64,000 bases of DNA from Brachycybe producta. Lineage: Eukaryota > Arthropoda > Diplopoda > Playtdesmida > Andrognathidae. The stretch covers positions 4,243,131-4,307,130 of the forward strand of contig JAUPFP010000006.1 in the NCBI GenBank assembly GCA_036925085.1, read 5' to 3'. A model generated the notes under the pieces. That model did no database searches. It was given only the letters and a program-made list of their open reading frames with translations, and had not been told where the DNA came from. A program made the translations under genes and the position numbers. Of the stretch, positions 45,801-53,464 are shown in pieces; the stretch's first letter is position 1, and each line of letters begins with the position of its first letter.

Positions 45801-47850
45801 AATAAGAAGGGCGTTTCCTCGTAAATGGAATGTCCGACAAAGCGTACAGTTGTTCCTATAAAAAAAAAAAACTTGGTCAAAAATCAAACCTAACAACAAA
45901 ATCTTAGGCCTTGAGTAACCTTAGAGTATTGAAATTTCGGACGTGCATTCTGATGTTTTTCATCTTGAACCGTCGTTATACCGATTTCGGCAAGAATACT
46001 TCTCATGTTCAAATCACCTGAAACAATACATTCAAAGTATAAAACTTGTCAACGATTTTATATTAACTACGAAAAGATTAGCTGAAGAAAGCGTTAAGAA
46101 ACTTGAAAAGCGCCACGGGCGTCAATGGGGCGATATATAGGCGCAAGTATAACCCATAATTAATTAAACTACAATTAACTCCCCACGTTGTAGTTTTATG
46201 AACAGAATCGATTTTTTTTTCTAGAGTTGTTGTGTACTAAATAACGGCGACTATAACTTCAACGTCAAGCACATACTGACAAAGCCGTAGGTGATTTCAC
46301 CGGTTTTTTTTTTCTCCCCCAAACCACTTCATGACATTTTAGAGACTACTGAAGATTAGCCTCTAGAATACGAGCTCCCATTGCTACATTCATCAACGAG
46401 TCACAAGTTAAGGACACTTTAGGGTAGTAAACACCAGGAATATTTGTTGCAATACAAAGTTTCGGGGCTGAATCGCGTCAGCTCTCGAGTCCCATCGAAA
46501 TGGGAAACATTGTCGCGAAACATTTCATAGTGTGGACGTCTTTTCAAACACGAACAAAGACTCAAAGAGCTCCGTTTGTTATTAATTATTAAAGGCTAAG
46601 CTTTTAAAATATTGTTAAACCTTAGACTTTTATCTTCCTGGACGGGCAACTTCCGAGATTTTGCATTCAACACATATGAGGCGTCGTTTTCGAAACAGCG
46701 CTTCTAGTAGGGAATATGATAAATTAAATTTCGAACTGAAGTCACGTTTACTACGAGTTCATTTTGTAGCGGGTGTATAGTTATACCTGAGAGTATTACC
46801 TACTGGAAGATAATAGTCGAAGAGAAAACAAAACGAGGCTTTGGTTTAAGATTTTACGTACAGATAATATATCACCAGATGGAGCTGGCCTTGCTCCCGT
46901 AAGCACTTCCGCCTTAGAACAGTCGTGCAACGCCTTAAAATGGAGAAGATAGAAAGTTGCCAGTCCAGGAAGGTAATAGTCTAAGGTTAAACTACTTGAG
47001 GCCCTTTCTGTGCAAATTCACTACTAAATTGTGTTTTGGGGATTTCAAACTCGTGCCCCCATCTTCTAATTTCAGGGTGAACTGAACGTGTTCTCAGCTG
47101 AGAAAAGCTTGTGTGCCCCGTGCCCACCACCGTTTCTGTTTTATTCGACCCTCTTGATCAATGACAGTGTAAGCACGTATTGAAAGGACCACTTCCGCAG
47201 GTGATAATGACATGGTGAAAGCCAAAAGGATGGAGAAAAACTGCGTCTAGGTGCGGACACAGAACAATGGGGACGGATTAAAAGGATGAATCGATGAACG
47301 GATGAACATTTGGGGTAACCAAGTCTAAACCCCCAAACTGAATGCTTATAGAATTTGCTGGATGAACACACTACTTTTTATATATCGTTATTAGGCGGCG
47401 TTACGTTAAATTTCGTTTGTTGCAGGGAGTCTGGGGGGGGGGGGGGGCGCAGCTCATCACCCTCAGAATGTAATAAATTAATTCGATTTAAAACATGATT
47501 TGTGTGTTCTGCACCCATATTAATAGTGTTTATCCCAAGGTTTTTGTGGTTCATCCATTTCTTATATGCATTCTGTTTCAGGTTTTAGGATTACCTATGT
47601 TGTTCATCCGTTCATCCTGACCCTAATAAGAAAAGCAAATATTAAAGACATGGAAGTCGATTCGTTTATTGATAATAATCATATATATCTCACCGTTATT
47701 CTTCATTTCATCGCCATTCAACAACTGAGATTTCGTTTTAGAACAGTGAATTACGATGTCAATGGAAGAATCCGAAGAGGAGGAAGAAGAAGAGGAGGAG
47801 GAGGAGGAAGGAGGCGATGAAGACGAAATGGAACACGGCTGCACAGCCAT
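24878..47850 (-). CDS. EIF4ENIF1: eIF4E-transporter (4E-T), 23 coding exons
   Basis: Exons: 47694-47850, 45920-46017, 45782-45855, 45574-45713, 45337-45493, 42621-42817, 41905-42326, 41667-41826, 40456-40656, 40218-40369, 39014-39118, 35205-35295, 34268-34483, 32568-32900, 30733-30851, 30524-30657, 29974-30046, 29408-29540, 28789-29001, 27252-27370, 27000-27171, 25975-26190, 24878-25119. Phases agree throughout: 3924 nt, 1307 aa (human 985). 4E-T binds eIF4E, shuttles it to the nucleus and represses mRNA in P-bodies. Landmarks in order: poly-Ser N-terminus; eIF4E-binding YSKEQLY (83-89, human YTKEELL); GAWDPERW; LSPQRRSFGTGCHV; RRIGSGRI; PEWYSGGPTSQSETIEL (Cup-homology, DDX6-binding); FDFNDLF; AFNKL; Gln-rich stretch ending RPRIPSP; VPSPQELRAHTQQIMQNAL; FTPTAVMRKM; C-terminal KWFGSDVL (LSM14-contact segment in human). 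The first exon is inferred from phase; an internal start at 46004-46006 would give 1251 aa. Confidence 0.95.
25166..25931. mobile_element. TTAA hairpin MITE, family A, full copy (4E-T last intron)
   Basis: TTAA at 25166-25169 and 25928-25931, ends GAGGTTACATCAC and GTGATGTAGCCTC, paired arms through the length, centre AACCACAGTGAAGCCAACAC. Its right end lies only about 44 bp from the donor of the exon at 25975-26190, so almost the whole intron is this element. Confidence 0.9.
26515..26907. mobile_element. hAT-like MITE, family B copy 3 (4E-T intron)
   Basis: Same orientation as the copy at 6868-7253: GATTTGAATCCTCGAATCC at the left, GTCCCACCTCTAC at the right, and shared interior TTTAATATTATTTCACTTAT. 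The left terminus is eroded. Confidence 0.65.
27783..27990. repeat. Interspersed repeat family E, end fragment, with 3 x 22-bp tandem
   Basis: Starts AAAGCCTAGTACACATCTGG, an end shared (inverted, GGTGTGTACTAGGCTTTA) with 39230-39778. Inside, the 22-bp unit GCGGAGCAGAATCGCAACTG(AC) is tandemly present three times from 27849. Ends in GTTTCTCTTCATCCTTCTGG, also shared. Confidence 0.6.
27960..28330 (-). pseudogene. LINE reverse-transcriptase fragment
   Basis: The minus strand encodes SSILSPLFLLLIPNVISS, then IQLFADDSVNYGEF and DVEIVQWDLNLI. The (Y/F)ADD catalytic box preceded by a PQGSILSPLLF-like block and followed by DLN identifies a non-LTR (CR1/Jockey-like) reverse transcriptase. Only this central part is recognisable, so it is a decayed, truncated insertion in the 4E-T intron between exons 28789 and 27370. 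Confidence 0.75.
29660..29885. mobile_element. Near-perfect foldback MITE (4E-T intron)
   Basis: Two arms of about 100 bp pair closely: CAAATGGACTGAGC with GCTCAGTCCATTTG, GACAGCACCAGTCAACAATA with TATTGTTGACTGGTGCCGTC, and CAGTTTTGCACA with TGTGCAAAACTG, around a short centre. Only one copy is seen in the window. Superfamily unknown. Confidence 0.7.
30139..30187. repeat. Perfect 23-bp hairpin with 3-nt loop (4E-T intron)
   Basis: AATATACCCCGAAACAGAAA... pairs with ...TTTCTGTTTCGGGGTATATT without mismatch around a TTT loop. It lies about 90 bp upstream of the exon at 29974-30046 in the transcribed strand. No other copy is visible in the window. Confidence 0.8.
31040..31818. mobile_element. 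Large foldback element with a 22-bp minisatellite in one arm
   Basis: Outer arms pair: CCTAGTACACGCCTGATAAT with ATTATCAGGTGTGAGTACTAGG-like sequence, GGTAAACAAACAATAT with ATATTGTTTGTTTGCC, and TAACTGGATTCCGTATA with TATACGGAATCCAGTTAA. The left arm carries about ten tandem copies of a 22-bp unit (31148-31378, ATTCAGTTAATAATCTCAAA) where the right arm has a single equivalent (TCAGATTATTAACTGAAT). Lies in a 4E-T intron. Confidence 0.8.
31148..31378. repeat. 22-bp minisatellite, about ten units
   Basis: Exact or nearly exact tandem units of ATTCAGTTAATAATCTCAAA plus two bases. Homogeneity of units indicates recent expansion. It is inside the left arm of the foldback element 31040-31818. Confidence 0.95.
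33055..33197. repeat. GGGACATTTGCCCTAAA-type repeats (interrupted by solo LTR)
   Basis: Repeated CTTGCCCTAAAGGGACA and CATTTGCCCTAAA units, continuing after the LTR at 33915-33965 (ACATTTGCCCTTAAGGGACC). Confidence 0.6.
33198..33911 (+). repeat. Solo LTR, probably Ty3/Gypsy type (fossil)
   Basis: 714 bp starting TGTGACGACCCGG and ending GATTGTTACA, flanked by the 4-bp direct repeat ACAT (33194-33197 and 33912-33915). The TGTGACG...TTACA termini fit many Ty3/Gypsy LTRs. A TATTGTATAAAG segment near 33551 may be the promoter box. No internal region is present, so it is a solo LTR, inserted into degenerate GGGACATTTGCCC repeats, inside the 4E-T intron between exons 34268 and 32900. The intact duplication suggests moderate to young age. 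Confidence 0.82.
34663..34683 (+). repeat. Run of 21 G
   Basis: An uninterrupted G tract in a 4E-T intron (a C tract in the transcript). Confidence 0.95.
34904..35099. mobile_element. TTAA hairpin MITE, family A, right-arm fragment
   Basis: Begins within the arm (TATTTAAGGTGCACATTGCA) and ends TTTTGTGATATAACCTC next to TTAA. Located about 100 bp from the exon at 35205-35295 in the 4E-T intron. Confidence 0.8.
36200..36338. mobile_element. TTAA hairpin MITE, family A, right-arm fragment
   Basis: CATATTGCCGTGACTGCG, then AACATTGGGTCTGTAGGCTC and TTTTGCTATGTAACCTC, followed by TTAA. Only the outer right arm remains. Located in the 4E-T intron of 35296-39013. Confidence 0.75.
36470..37885 (+). 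pseudogene. Decayed Tc3-like (Tc1/mariner) transposase
   Basis: The plus strand keeps recognisable blocks in several frames: VFSDEKLFNLDSPVDCQY followed by HDLKK (the first catalytic Asp region of Tc3-type transposases, family VFSDEKKFNLDGP), then MEWPPLNPDLNPIANLCEF (the region of the second and third catalytic residues, family WPARSPDLNPIENLW; the expected catalytic Glu is retained or replaced depending on alignment of IANL), then RLYARGRQSDIVEDQKAEIN and IANKLLKHIPKLCQGVIS. Blocks lie in different frames separated by stops, and the N-terminal DNA-binding part is barely recognisable (DYKKSPEELKK near 36915). A right terminal TACTTTTCCAGCACTGTA near 37880 fits a Tc3 end. Not functional. Confidence 0.8.
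37925..38572. mobile_element. TTA-flanked DNA transposon, family F copy 1
   Basis: Ends AGCCTCGTTTTCAC and GATGAAAACGAGGCT, flanked by TTA on both sides (37922-37924 and 38573-38575), a 3-bp target like that of PIF/Harbinger. The interior is rich in ACTATCGCACTGT-type motifs. It contains a nested mariner-type MITE at 38153-38379. Confidence 0.78.
38153..38379. mobile_element. Mariner-type MITE nested in family F
   Basis: 227 bp with ends CAGTAAAACCTTAGATCG and GCAATCCAAGGTTTTACTG, flanked by TA (38151-38152, 38380-38381). The second family F copy at 44581-45034 has the uninterrupted site (GTGAATATTTCCC, inverted), proving insertion. Confidence 0.88.
39230..39778. repeat. Interspersed repeat family E, long copy
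   Basis: Contains ATGGGAAACATTTAAACATT, ATTAATTATTAAAGGCTAAG, AAACTACTTGAGGGCC, CACCACCGTTTCTGTTTTAT and the end TGTGTACTAGGCTTTA. It provides the uninterrupted version of the site used by the insertion at 46621-46985. Superfamily unknown. Confidence 0.7.
40745..40761 (+). repeat. Poly-G run
   Basis: An uninterrupted G tract of about 15 bases in the 4E-T intron next to the exon at 40456-40656. Confidence 0.85.
40960..41520 (-). repeat. Interspersed repeat family H copy 2 (possible SINE)
   Basis: Second copy of the repeat at 4490-5005 in the same orientation, with about 80% similarity by eye over GATGCAATAAAGCAAGCTTT and TAGCCTACCAAGAAGCCC. On the minus strand it has a GGTTCAAGTCT box. Located in a 4E-T intron. 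Confidence 0.55.
41570..41591 (+). repeat. Run of 22 C
   Basis: An uninterrupted C tract, about 75 bp from the exon at 41667-41826, in the 4E-T intron. Confidence 0.95.
43240..43545. repeat. Family E fragment containing a 48-bp perfect palindrome
   Basis: Two family E arms lie head-to-head. The join is a perfect 48-bp palindrome with no loop at 43284-43331 (centre TTTAAAGACGTCTTTAA). The right side continues with CATTGTTGCGGGTCTGAATC and ends GGTGTGTACTATCC. Confidence 0.75.
43834..43918. mobile_element. TTAA hairpin MITE, family A, left-end fragment
   Basis: TTAA then GAGGCTACATCACAAAATTA and TTGAGCCCATAAACCCAATG; truncated after about 80 bp. Located in a 4E-T intron. Confidence 0.75.
44104..44240. 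repeat. Interspersed repeat family E, short end fragment
   Basis: Contains GAAATGGGAAACAGTGAAAC, GTCTGAATCGCGTCAGTTGC and GGTGTGTACTAGC, matching the outer end of the copy at 39230-39778. Confidence 0.6.
44581..45034. mobile_element. TTA-flanked DNA transposon, family F copy 2
   Basis: Starts AGCCTCGTTTTCACGATG after TTA; the right end is eroded (GCCATGAAAACAAAAT). The interior matches the copy at 37925-38572, inverted, and lacks the nested mariner insertion. Confidence 0.7.
46440..47275. repeat. Interspersed repeat family E, long copy split by a younger element
   Basis: Contains the same blocks as 39230-39778 (ATTAATTATTAAAGGCTAAG, CACCACCGTTTCTGTTTTAT, GAAAGGACCACTTCCGCAGG) but interrupted at 46621-46985. 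Lies in the 4E-T intron between its first two exons. Confidence 0.7.
46621..46985. mobile_element. 365-bp inverted-repeat element with 7-bp target duplication
   Basis: Ends CTTAGACTTTTATCTTCCTG and CAGGAAGGTAATAGTCTAAG (about 30 bp paired when including GGACGGGCAAC/GTTGCCAGTCC). Flanked by GTTAAAC on both sides (46614-46620, 46986-46992). The copy of the host repeat at 39230-39778 has a single GTTAAAC at this point. No coding capacity; superfamily unclear because 7-bp duplications are uncommon. Confidence 0.85.
47431..47447 (+). repeat. Poly-G run
   Basis: A G tract of about 15 bases in the first 4E-T intron. Confidence 0.8.
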
Positions 47851-48400
47851 ATCCCACACTACTGTTAAGGACACGACGGGCTTCGGAAATATAATTGTTT
47901 TTAACGACCGATATTGAAATTATAAAAAACCGTGAAGAAATAAAAATATTAAAAGAGTCCGGTCAAAGGCTCTCGATGAGAAGAAAGAAGAAGAAAAAAA
48001 AAACACGACGACGAAAAAGAAGACAAAAAGGAAGTCTCCTCTTCCTTCTCCACCTCAACAACAAACAGAAAACAACTGCGTTTCCGCTTCTTCTCTTCTG
48101 TCGGTCAAATCGATTAATTTTGAAACATAATCACAAAGAAACAACTTAAAAATACGAATTAACACTAATGCAAAAATAGAAAAAAACGACGACAACGGTA
48201 ACAACTGAGAGAGAGAGATATTCAACCACAGACTTCGTTTAGCTTACGCCACAGTATAGAAAAATTAAACAGTATGTTCATTAGATGTCGGCTCCTTTGA
48301 TCTAACGTAAGCTCAAAAATGGCGACTTAAAACGCGTTTTGATTGGTAGCGCCTCCTCAAGCGGCGTTAGTGTTCAACTATAAAAATGACGGCCGGTTGG
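47851..48400 (-). promoter_or_regulatory. Probable 4E-T promoter and 5' UTR
   Basis: Directly upstream of the inferred first coding exon. An AAAATGGCG (YY1-like) motif lies near 48317, and 47985-48040 is a long purine-rich tract. No TATA box is seen. Assignment is positional. Confidence 0.35.
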
Positions 48401-48404
48401 AGGC

Positions 48405-48737
48405 CAAGGTTTGTTAAGTATGCAAGGTGTGCTCATATTACAAGGAAGCCCCTCCCCAAAGGACAGGCGACGCCATATTGAAACGTCACTGAAAGTAGGT
48501 TTTTCTATTTATGATTTGCCATATTTCACACACCGAATACAACGGTTTTGTGTTTGGCTTGCAGGAAATTTCGTGTTTTTTTTCCGGGTAGATATTTGTT
48601 TTTTTAAACAATACATAATATATTATAATATGTAATATATAATGAAATTCAGGTATGTTGTATTAAAATTTAATATTACTGTTATTAATATAATAATTAT
48701 AACAATATTATACTAATAATATTATCAGCTCGTATTA

Positions 48738-48777
<40 letters not shown>

Positions 48778-49083
48778 TATAAAATATACTGTATAATACA
48801 CAAAAAAATGTGAATACAAAATGTATGTTAGTTGTAATATATGTTAATAAAAAATATCGTAATAAATTATTGTTATAATACATTATAGTTTCATAAATAT
48901 TCTGTAATGACAAAAAACTTAAAAAACATTCCAAAACACTTTTCCAATGTAAATAACATTGACTGCAATAGTCTGGTATTACAAGCTTCACGTCCATGTG
49001 TAATGCCACAGAGATGTTCCAGGGGGGGGGGGCTTTTCCTATTGGCTGAACATGAGCACACCATACATATTCTACAAACATTG
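48405..49083. mobile_element. Foldback repeat, family D copy 3
   Basis: Left end CCAAGGTTTGTTAAGTATGC and right end GAGCACACCATACATATTCTAC-AAACATTGG are inverted counterparts; the centre is a very AT-rich segment with a (TTA)n run at 48738-48775. A family C element abuts the right end. Confidence 0.65.
48738..48775 (+). repeat. (TTA)n microsatellite
   Basis: About a dozen TTA units within the AT-rich core of the family D element. Confidence 0.95.
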
Positions 49084-49224
49084 GTTGGAGACAGCATTAA
49101 CGATTTTTCATCAAACCAATTAGAGATTGCCATCCCTCATAAAACGGCGGGGCATATGACATCAGACCAATATTAAACCAATTAGAAACGGGAAAAAATG
49201 AATTGTTAATGCTGCCTCCAATTG
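49084..49224. mobile_element. MITE-like foldback, family C copy 3
   Basis: Arms TTGGAGACAGCATTAACG and TTAATGCTGCCTCCAA pair with each other but differ from the arms of other copies; the core keeps AAACCAATTAGAGATTGCC, CATAAAACGGCGGGGC, TGACATCAGACCAA and CCAATTAGAAACG. Confidence 0.7.
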
Positions 49225-49519
49225 CCATAATAAAAATGTCCATAGATGCACAGAGTCGAAAATTTCGCAATTTTGTCGTTTTTCTTCATAAAAAAAAACT
49301 GAAAAAACAATGAATTTCTCAAAAGTTTAAAAACAAAAATAATAAAATTAAAGAACTCAATAGTGAAATATATATTTTAATTGTACAATTATGGTTATAA
49401 CGTTTATAGTATAACCGGTATATTGAGTCTATTATTAAAATTAAAAAAATACATTTAATTTTATGTAATTTCTAATTAACTAAAATATAATTTATTTTTA
49501 TTTCTAATTAATTTGTATT

Positions 49520-49680
49520 AGTATACATGTATGTCGCATCCATTTAATGTAATTGTCCATTACACGAAATGTATGTGCATTTTTCATAAAATGAAGATAA
49601 ATTGGCCTGACGCAAAACGGACATACATTTCGTGTAATGGACAATTACATCAAATGGTTGCGACGTACGCCACGACATAA
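49520..49680. repeat. Short inverted repeat
   Basis: CATTTAATGTAATTGTCCAT then ACACGAAATGTATGT pairs with ACATACATTTCGTGTAATGG and ACAATTACATCAAATGG. Arms of about 45 bp around a 45-bp spacer. Not assigned to a family. Confidence 0.6.
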
Positions 49681-50399
49681 AAAAAACTATTCATTTTCTA
49701 TACTGTGACGTCGCCATAGAACAGCAAGAGAGGCATCCCTTGCGACCTCTGGCAGCGTTAGTGTTCGGTTTATACATGCAACGCATGCGCAGTCATTTTT
49801 AGTGGCGAAACTGTTTAGAAATGAACATACTGTTAGTTTTCTATCCTCTCCTTGCACTGTACCAAAGGTTAGTAATAAAGAAGAAAAAAAATGGTTGTAC
49901 AGTAATGATAGTGTCTCCTCATTGGCTAGACCATTTTTGCGTCATAATGGAGAGACGAGTCCCCCCACAAATAGCCTAGTTTTAATATTAGTTGGACATA
50001 AATTGGTTATAAATTTATAACACGTGATTAATAACAGTAATTTAGTTAATTACTTTAATAAATTAATCATTGAATTTATTATTTTTACATATACTACAAA
50101 TATATTGTTTTTAATTATTAAATATTAAAATCATGCAAATTAGCTCTTGATTGTGCATTTTTAAACTAAATTGCAGTATTGGGAAGTAATATGTCAAAAC
50201 TAAAAATGTAATTACTTTTAGTAATTTGTTTTCACCACATAACTTTTTTTTTTAAATATGTAATTTGTAATTATAATTATTTTTGTTACAAATCAACATT
50301 TCGAAACGAACAGTTCAGGAGCAATCCTGGCGCCTTTTGTTTTTGTTTTTGTTTGGAAGAGCGGTGTGGACCTCTGTCGTAAAGTCCAGCAGTTCTCCT

Positions 50400-51180
50400 T
50401 TAAGAGGCTACATCATAAAATTACTTCGAAAAATCTCCGCTAAGAGCGCTAGTATTGTTTTTCTATTGAGCCCATAGACCCAATGTTAAAGAAAAAATGT
50501 TAATTTTTAAAATACACACAGTCACGGCAATATGTTTATTTTTTATATTTAAAGTTGTCCAATATTAAGTTTTCAAAGTGCAATGTGCACCTGAAATATA
50601 TGCTGATCGAGTGATAGAATGACAAAAAATGGGTAATTGCGGTCATATTTAAAAAAAAACTAATTCAAAATCGCGAATTTCTAACTTATGTTAAACGCAA
50701 TTGAGTACGTGCTCGTAAAAATACCAAAACATAATTTTAAAAAAAAACAATAAAACCACAGTGAAGCCAACACATTGGCGCATGTGCCAATTTTTTTTCT
50801 GGATTTTTAAAATTATTTTTACGTATTTTTACGAGCATTTTAACGGATGTTTTTTTTTTTCTTATTTGAACGTACTCAATGGAGTTTAACATAAAAGTTA
50901 GAAATTCGCGATTTTGAAATAGTTTTTAAAAATATAACCGCACTTACTAATTTTTTGTCATTCTATCACTCGGTCAGCATATATTTCAGGTGCACATTGC
51001 TTTTTGAAAACTTAATATTGGACAACTTTTAAATATGAAAAATAAACATTGCCGCCGCGACTGTGGATTTTAAAAATTAACATTTTTTCTTTGAAATTTT
51101 GTCTATGGGCTCAATAGAAAAACGATGCTAGCGCTCTTTGCGGAGATTTTTCGAAGTAATTTTGTGATGTGGCCTCTTAA
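50400..51180. mobile_element. TTAA hairpin MITE, family A, full copy
   Basis: The cleanest full-length copy, about 780 bp. TTAA on both sides, ends GAGGCTACATCATAAAATTA and TAATTTTGTGATGTGGCCTC, arms paired throughout, centre AACCACAGTGAAGCCAACAC. No coding capacity. Confidence 0.92.
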
Positions 51181-52150
51181 GAAGACATGTATGTATTAAT
51201 ATCTTTAAGGATGACCTTTTGAGTTATTTTTTTAAAGAATAAAACTATTATTCATAAATTATTATCAACATGGTTATTTGCATATATAAATATAAACTAT
51301 ATAAATGATTTTATACTACATTATTACTAATAACAGTATGCAATGTTGCCATACATAATTTTTGTCATCGTCACCTAACAGTTTTTTTTTATAAATATAT
51401 TTTTTAAAGAAATTTATATTTATATCCCTGGGACCCTGGGTGGCATATGGGCACGTGCACAAAGTGGCAAGGGGGGGGGGGTTTTGTTTGTTTTCTTCCG
51501 CTTTAGAAACGAATTTTTTTATTATAATATTTAATTTTTATATTTAAAAATTAAATGTTTGAGTCACTGTTGTAAATTGTATAAGAAAATGTTGTGATTT
51601 TATGTGTCTCGCTTTGCTCGTAGGAAGATATAAGAAAATGAAAATTGGAAACTTTTTTTGCCTCATTGTGTGCTTGCAGAATTCAAAAAACTTTCCTTTC
51701 ACAAGCATTCCAAAACTTTAAAAAAGGTCCTTGGACTACAATTCCACTGAATGAGTTCTATACTTATATTCATCATATACAACAACTCATTAAGAAAGAA
51801 AATCGACTTTATGTCAGAATCCGGGCCAAAGGCGGATTTGGCCTACGGGGGCATTTTTTCAATGGGCCACTTAACTTGGGGGCCAGAATTTTTTGTTATA
51901 TGGATTGTATGTGATGAATAAAAGTTTAAAAATGGCCCATGAGCTGTAACCAATTATAATTAACCAAAAATGCAGCATTTTGTTTATTATTTTATATATA
52001 TTTATTATAATCACTTATCTTTATTATACTATTAAGTACAATAATATAATAATTTTACTATTATCGTTTATCATTATTTCTATTATTATTATTACAAGTA
52101 TGAGTTCAGAAATTCAATTCGCGTTCCTGTCAAATGACTTCACTCGTGTA
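51181..52150. other. Intergenic, no gene seen
   Basis: AT-rich, with a G run near 51470 and a (TTA)-rich stretch near 52080. A GC-richer piece at 51820-51890 (CCTACGGGGGCATTTTTTC) looks transposon-derived but has no partner here. Confidence 0.3.
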
Positions 52151-52154
52151 AACC

Positions 52155-52360
52155 CACAGGCAGTTAGAAATCGGGGAGAACTTCAGTTGGCTCCGCCTTT
52201 GTTATGACGAACCAACTTCTAATTGGTTCGTTATGTAGTCTGACATCACATGCTCCGCCCTTTTCAACGTCGAACCATACAACAAACCAATTAGAAGTTG
52301 CCAGTCGTCATAAAAAGGGCAGAGCCAACTTATGTTCTCCCCGACTTCTAACTGTCTGTG
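52155..52360. mobile_element. MITE-like foldback, family C copy 4
   Basis: Arms CACAGGCAGTTAGAAATCGG and, inverted, CACAGACAGTTAGAAGTCGG; both then GGAGAAC..., GTTGGCTC(C/T)GCC. The arm between CACAGGCA and CTCCGCC is unrelated to that of copy 2 yet pairs with itself. Core: CTTCTAATTGGTTCGTTATG, TCTGACATCACATGCTCCGC. Confidence 0.8.
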
Positions 52361-52583
52361 TTGGTGGTTGCAGCCAGAAAAATTCGGTTAGCTCCGCCCT
52401 TTTATGAGCATGAGGCCAATAACAAACTCATAAACAGAAACAAACGCGTAAAAAACCTAAATAACCAATCACAGCAACCTTTTCTGGCTGCGCCCAACTG
52501 CTTCTTGTAAACCACGCTATCATTTACAGTATCATTTTCCAGTTTCAAGATGGCGGCACCCAATAATAAGACAGGGTATGTAA

Positions 52584-52751
52584 GGACTGGGACACGCAGA
52601 CGTTTGCTCCGCCCTTTTAGAGCGGCAAACTGAATATCAACTAATTGGAAATTAAAAAGGGCGTGGCACGTGATGTCAAACCACATAACAAACCAATTAG
52701 AAGTTGCTTGTCCTCATAAAAGAGGCGGAGCAAACGTCTGCGTGTTCCTGT
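52584..52751. mobile_element. MITE-like foldback, family C copy 5
   Basis: Arms ACACGCAGACGTTTGCTCCG and CGGAGCAAACGTCTGCGTGT are perfect complements. The core carries AAAGGGCGTGGCACGTGATG and AACAAACCAATTAGAAGTTG. Confidence 0.8.
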
Positions 52752-52772
52752 CTTTAGTTGCCTATAAAATAA

Positions 52773-52961
52773 GACAGGCATCTCTGTCCAGCAATAAAAT
52801 TTTGTTGGCCCAGTCCTTTTATGAACGTCAGACCAAATATTAACCAATTAGAAATTGGAAAGCCAGAAAAGGGCGGGACATGTGACATCAGACCAAGTAA
52901 CAATATAATGCTCACAAAAAAAGCGGCCAACAACATTTTACTGCTGGGCGGAGATATGTGT
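52773..52961. mobile_element. MITE-like foldback, family C copy 6
   Basis: Starts GACAGGCATCTCTG; arms CCAGCAATAAAATTTTGTTG and CAACAACATTTTACTGCTGG pair; core TTAACCAATTAGAAATTGG and TGTGACATCAGACCAAGTAA. It directly follows copy 5. Confidence 0.75.
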
Positions 52962-53244
52962 AAAATAAAAGAAACTTCAAAGAAAATCAGTGGTGCCGCA
53001 GCACATGCGCACAAGAAACTGTCACAGAAAATGAGTTTCCCCTTCAGTATAACTTTTTTTTTTTTTTTGCCTTGTGCTTTTTTTTGTGTAGGCCATGAGT
53101 GATTGTTGTAATCTATTTTTTTCGTTTTTCTTCTACTGGTCGCTGCTAGCACCCGCCATTTTGACTCCAATTACCTCGCTCCCACCGGTCGGTTATGGTA
53201 GTAAGATGGCGCCTTTCAAAAACATTAAAAAATAAAATACTAAC

Positions 53245-53464
53245 CTTGATTCGACTGCTGAGATAGAACAGCATGAAAGAAAGCGTTCAACTTGACAATG
53301 GGATTGAATCGCTGATCCAAAATGGACCATGGGACATGCTGCTGAATTTCCTCGTTAATATTCTCCGAAATACAACACTGTGTCCCAGAACGATGGACAC
53401 AAGATGGCGCATACGTATGTCTGTTACTATTATTCAAATCTACTAGAAATGAATTTTTCCACAT
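53245..53464 (-). CDS. Orphan exon with ATG and strong donor; possible alternative first exon of 4E-T
   Basis: From ATG 53462-53464 the minus strand is open for 73 codons (MWKNSFLVDLNNSN..., EEIQQHVPWSILDQRF, LNAFFHAVLSQQSNQ) and ends at a consensus donor AAG/GTTAGT in phase 1. The sequence is neither low-complexity nor repeat-derived, and I do not recognise its family. Its phase (a single G carried over) is exactly what the 4E-T exon at 45920-46017 needs, so an alternative promoter about 5.6 kb upstream of the main first exon is possible. It could instead be an exon of a separate gene; no partner exon is visible between 47.9 and 53.2 kb. Confidence 0.4.

Noticed and set aside
47761-47820. 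Plus-strand acidic stretch EEEEEEEEE-like
   Set aside because: It is antisense to the poly-Ser tract of the 4E-T first exon, which has a matching donor and phase.
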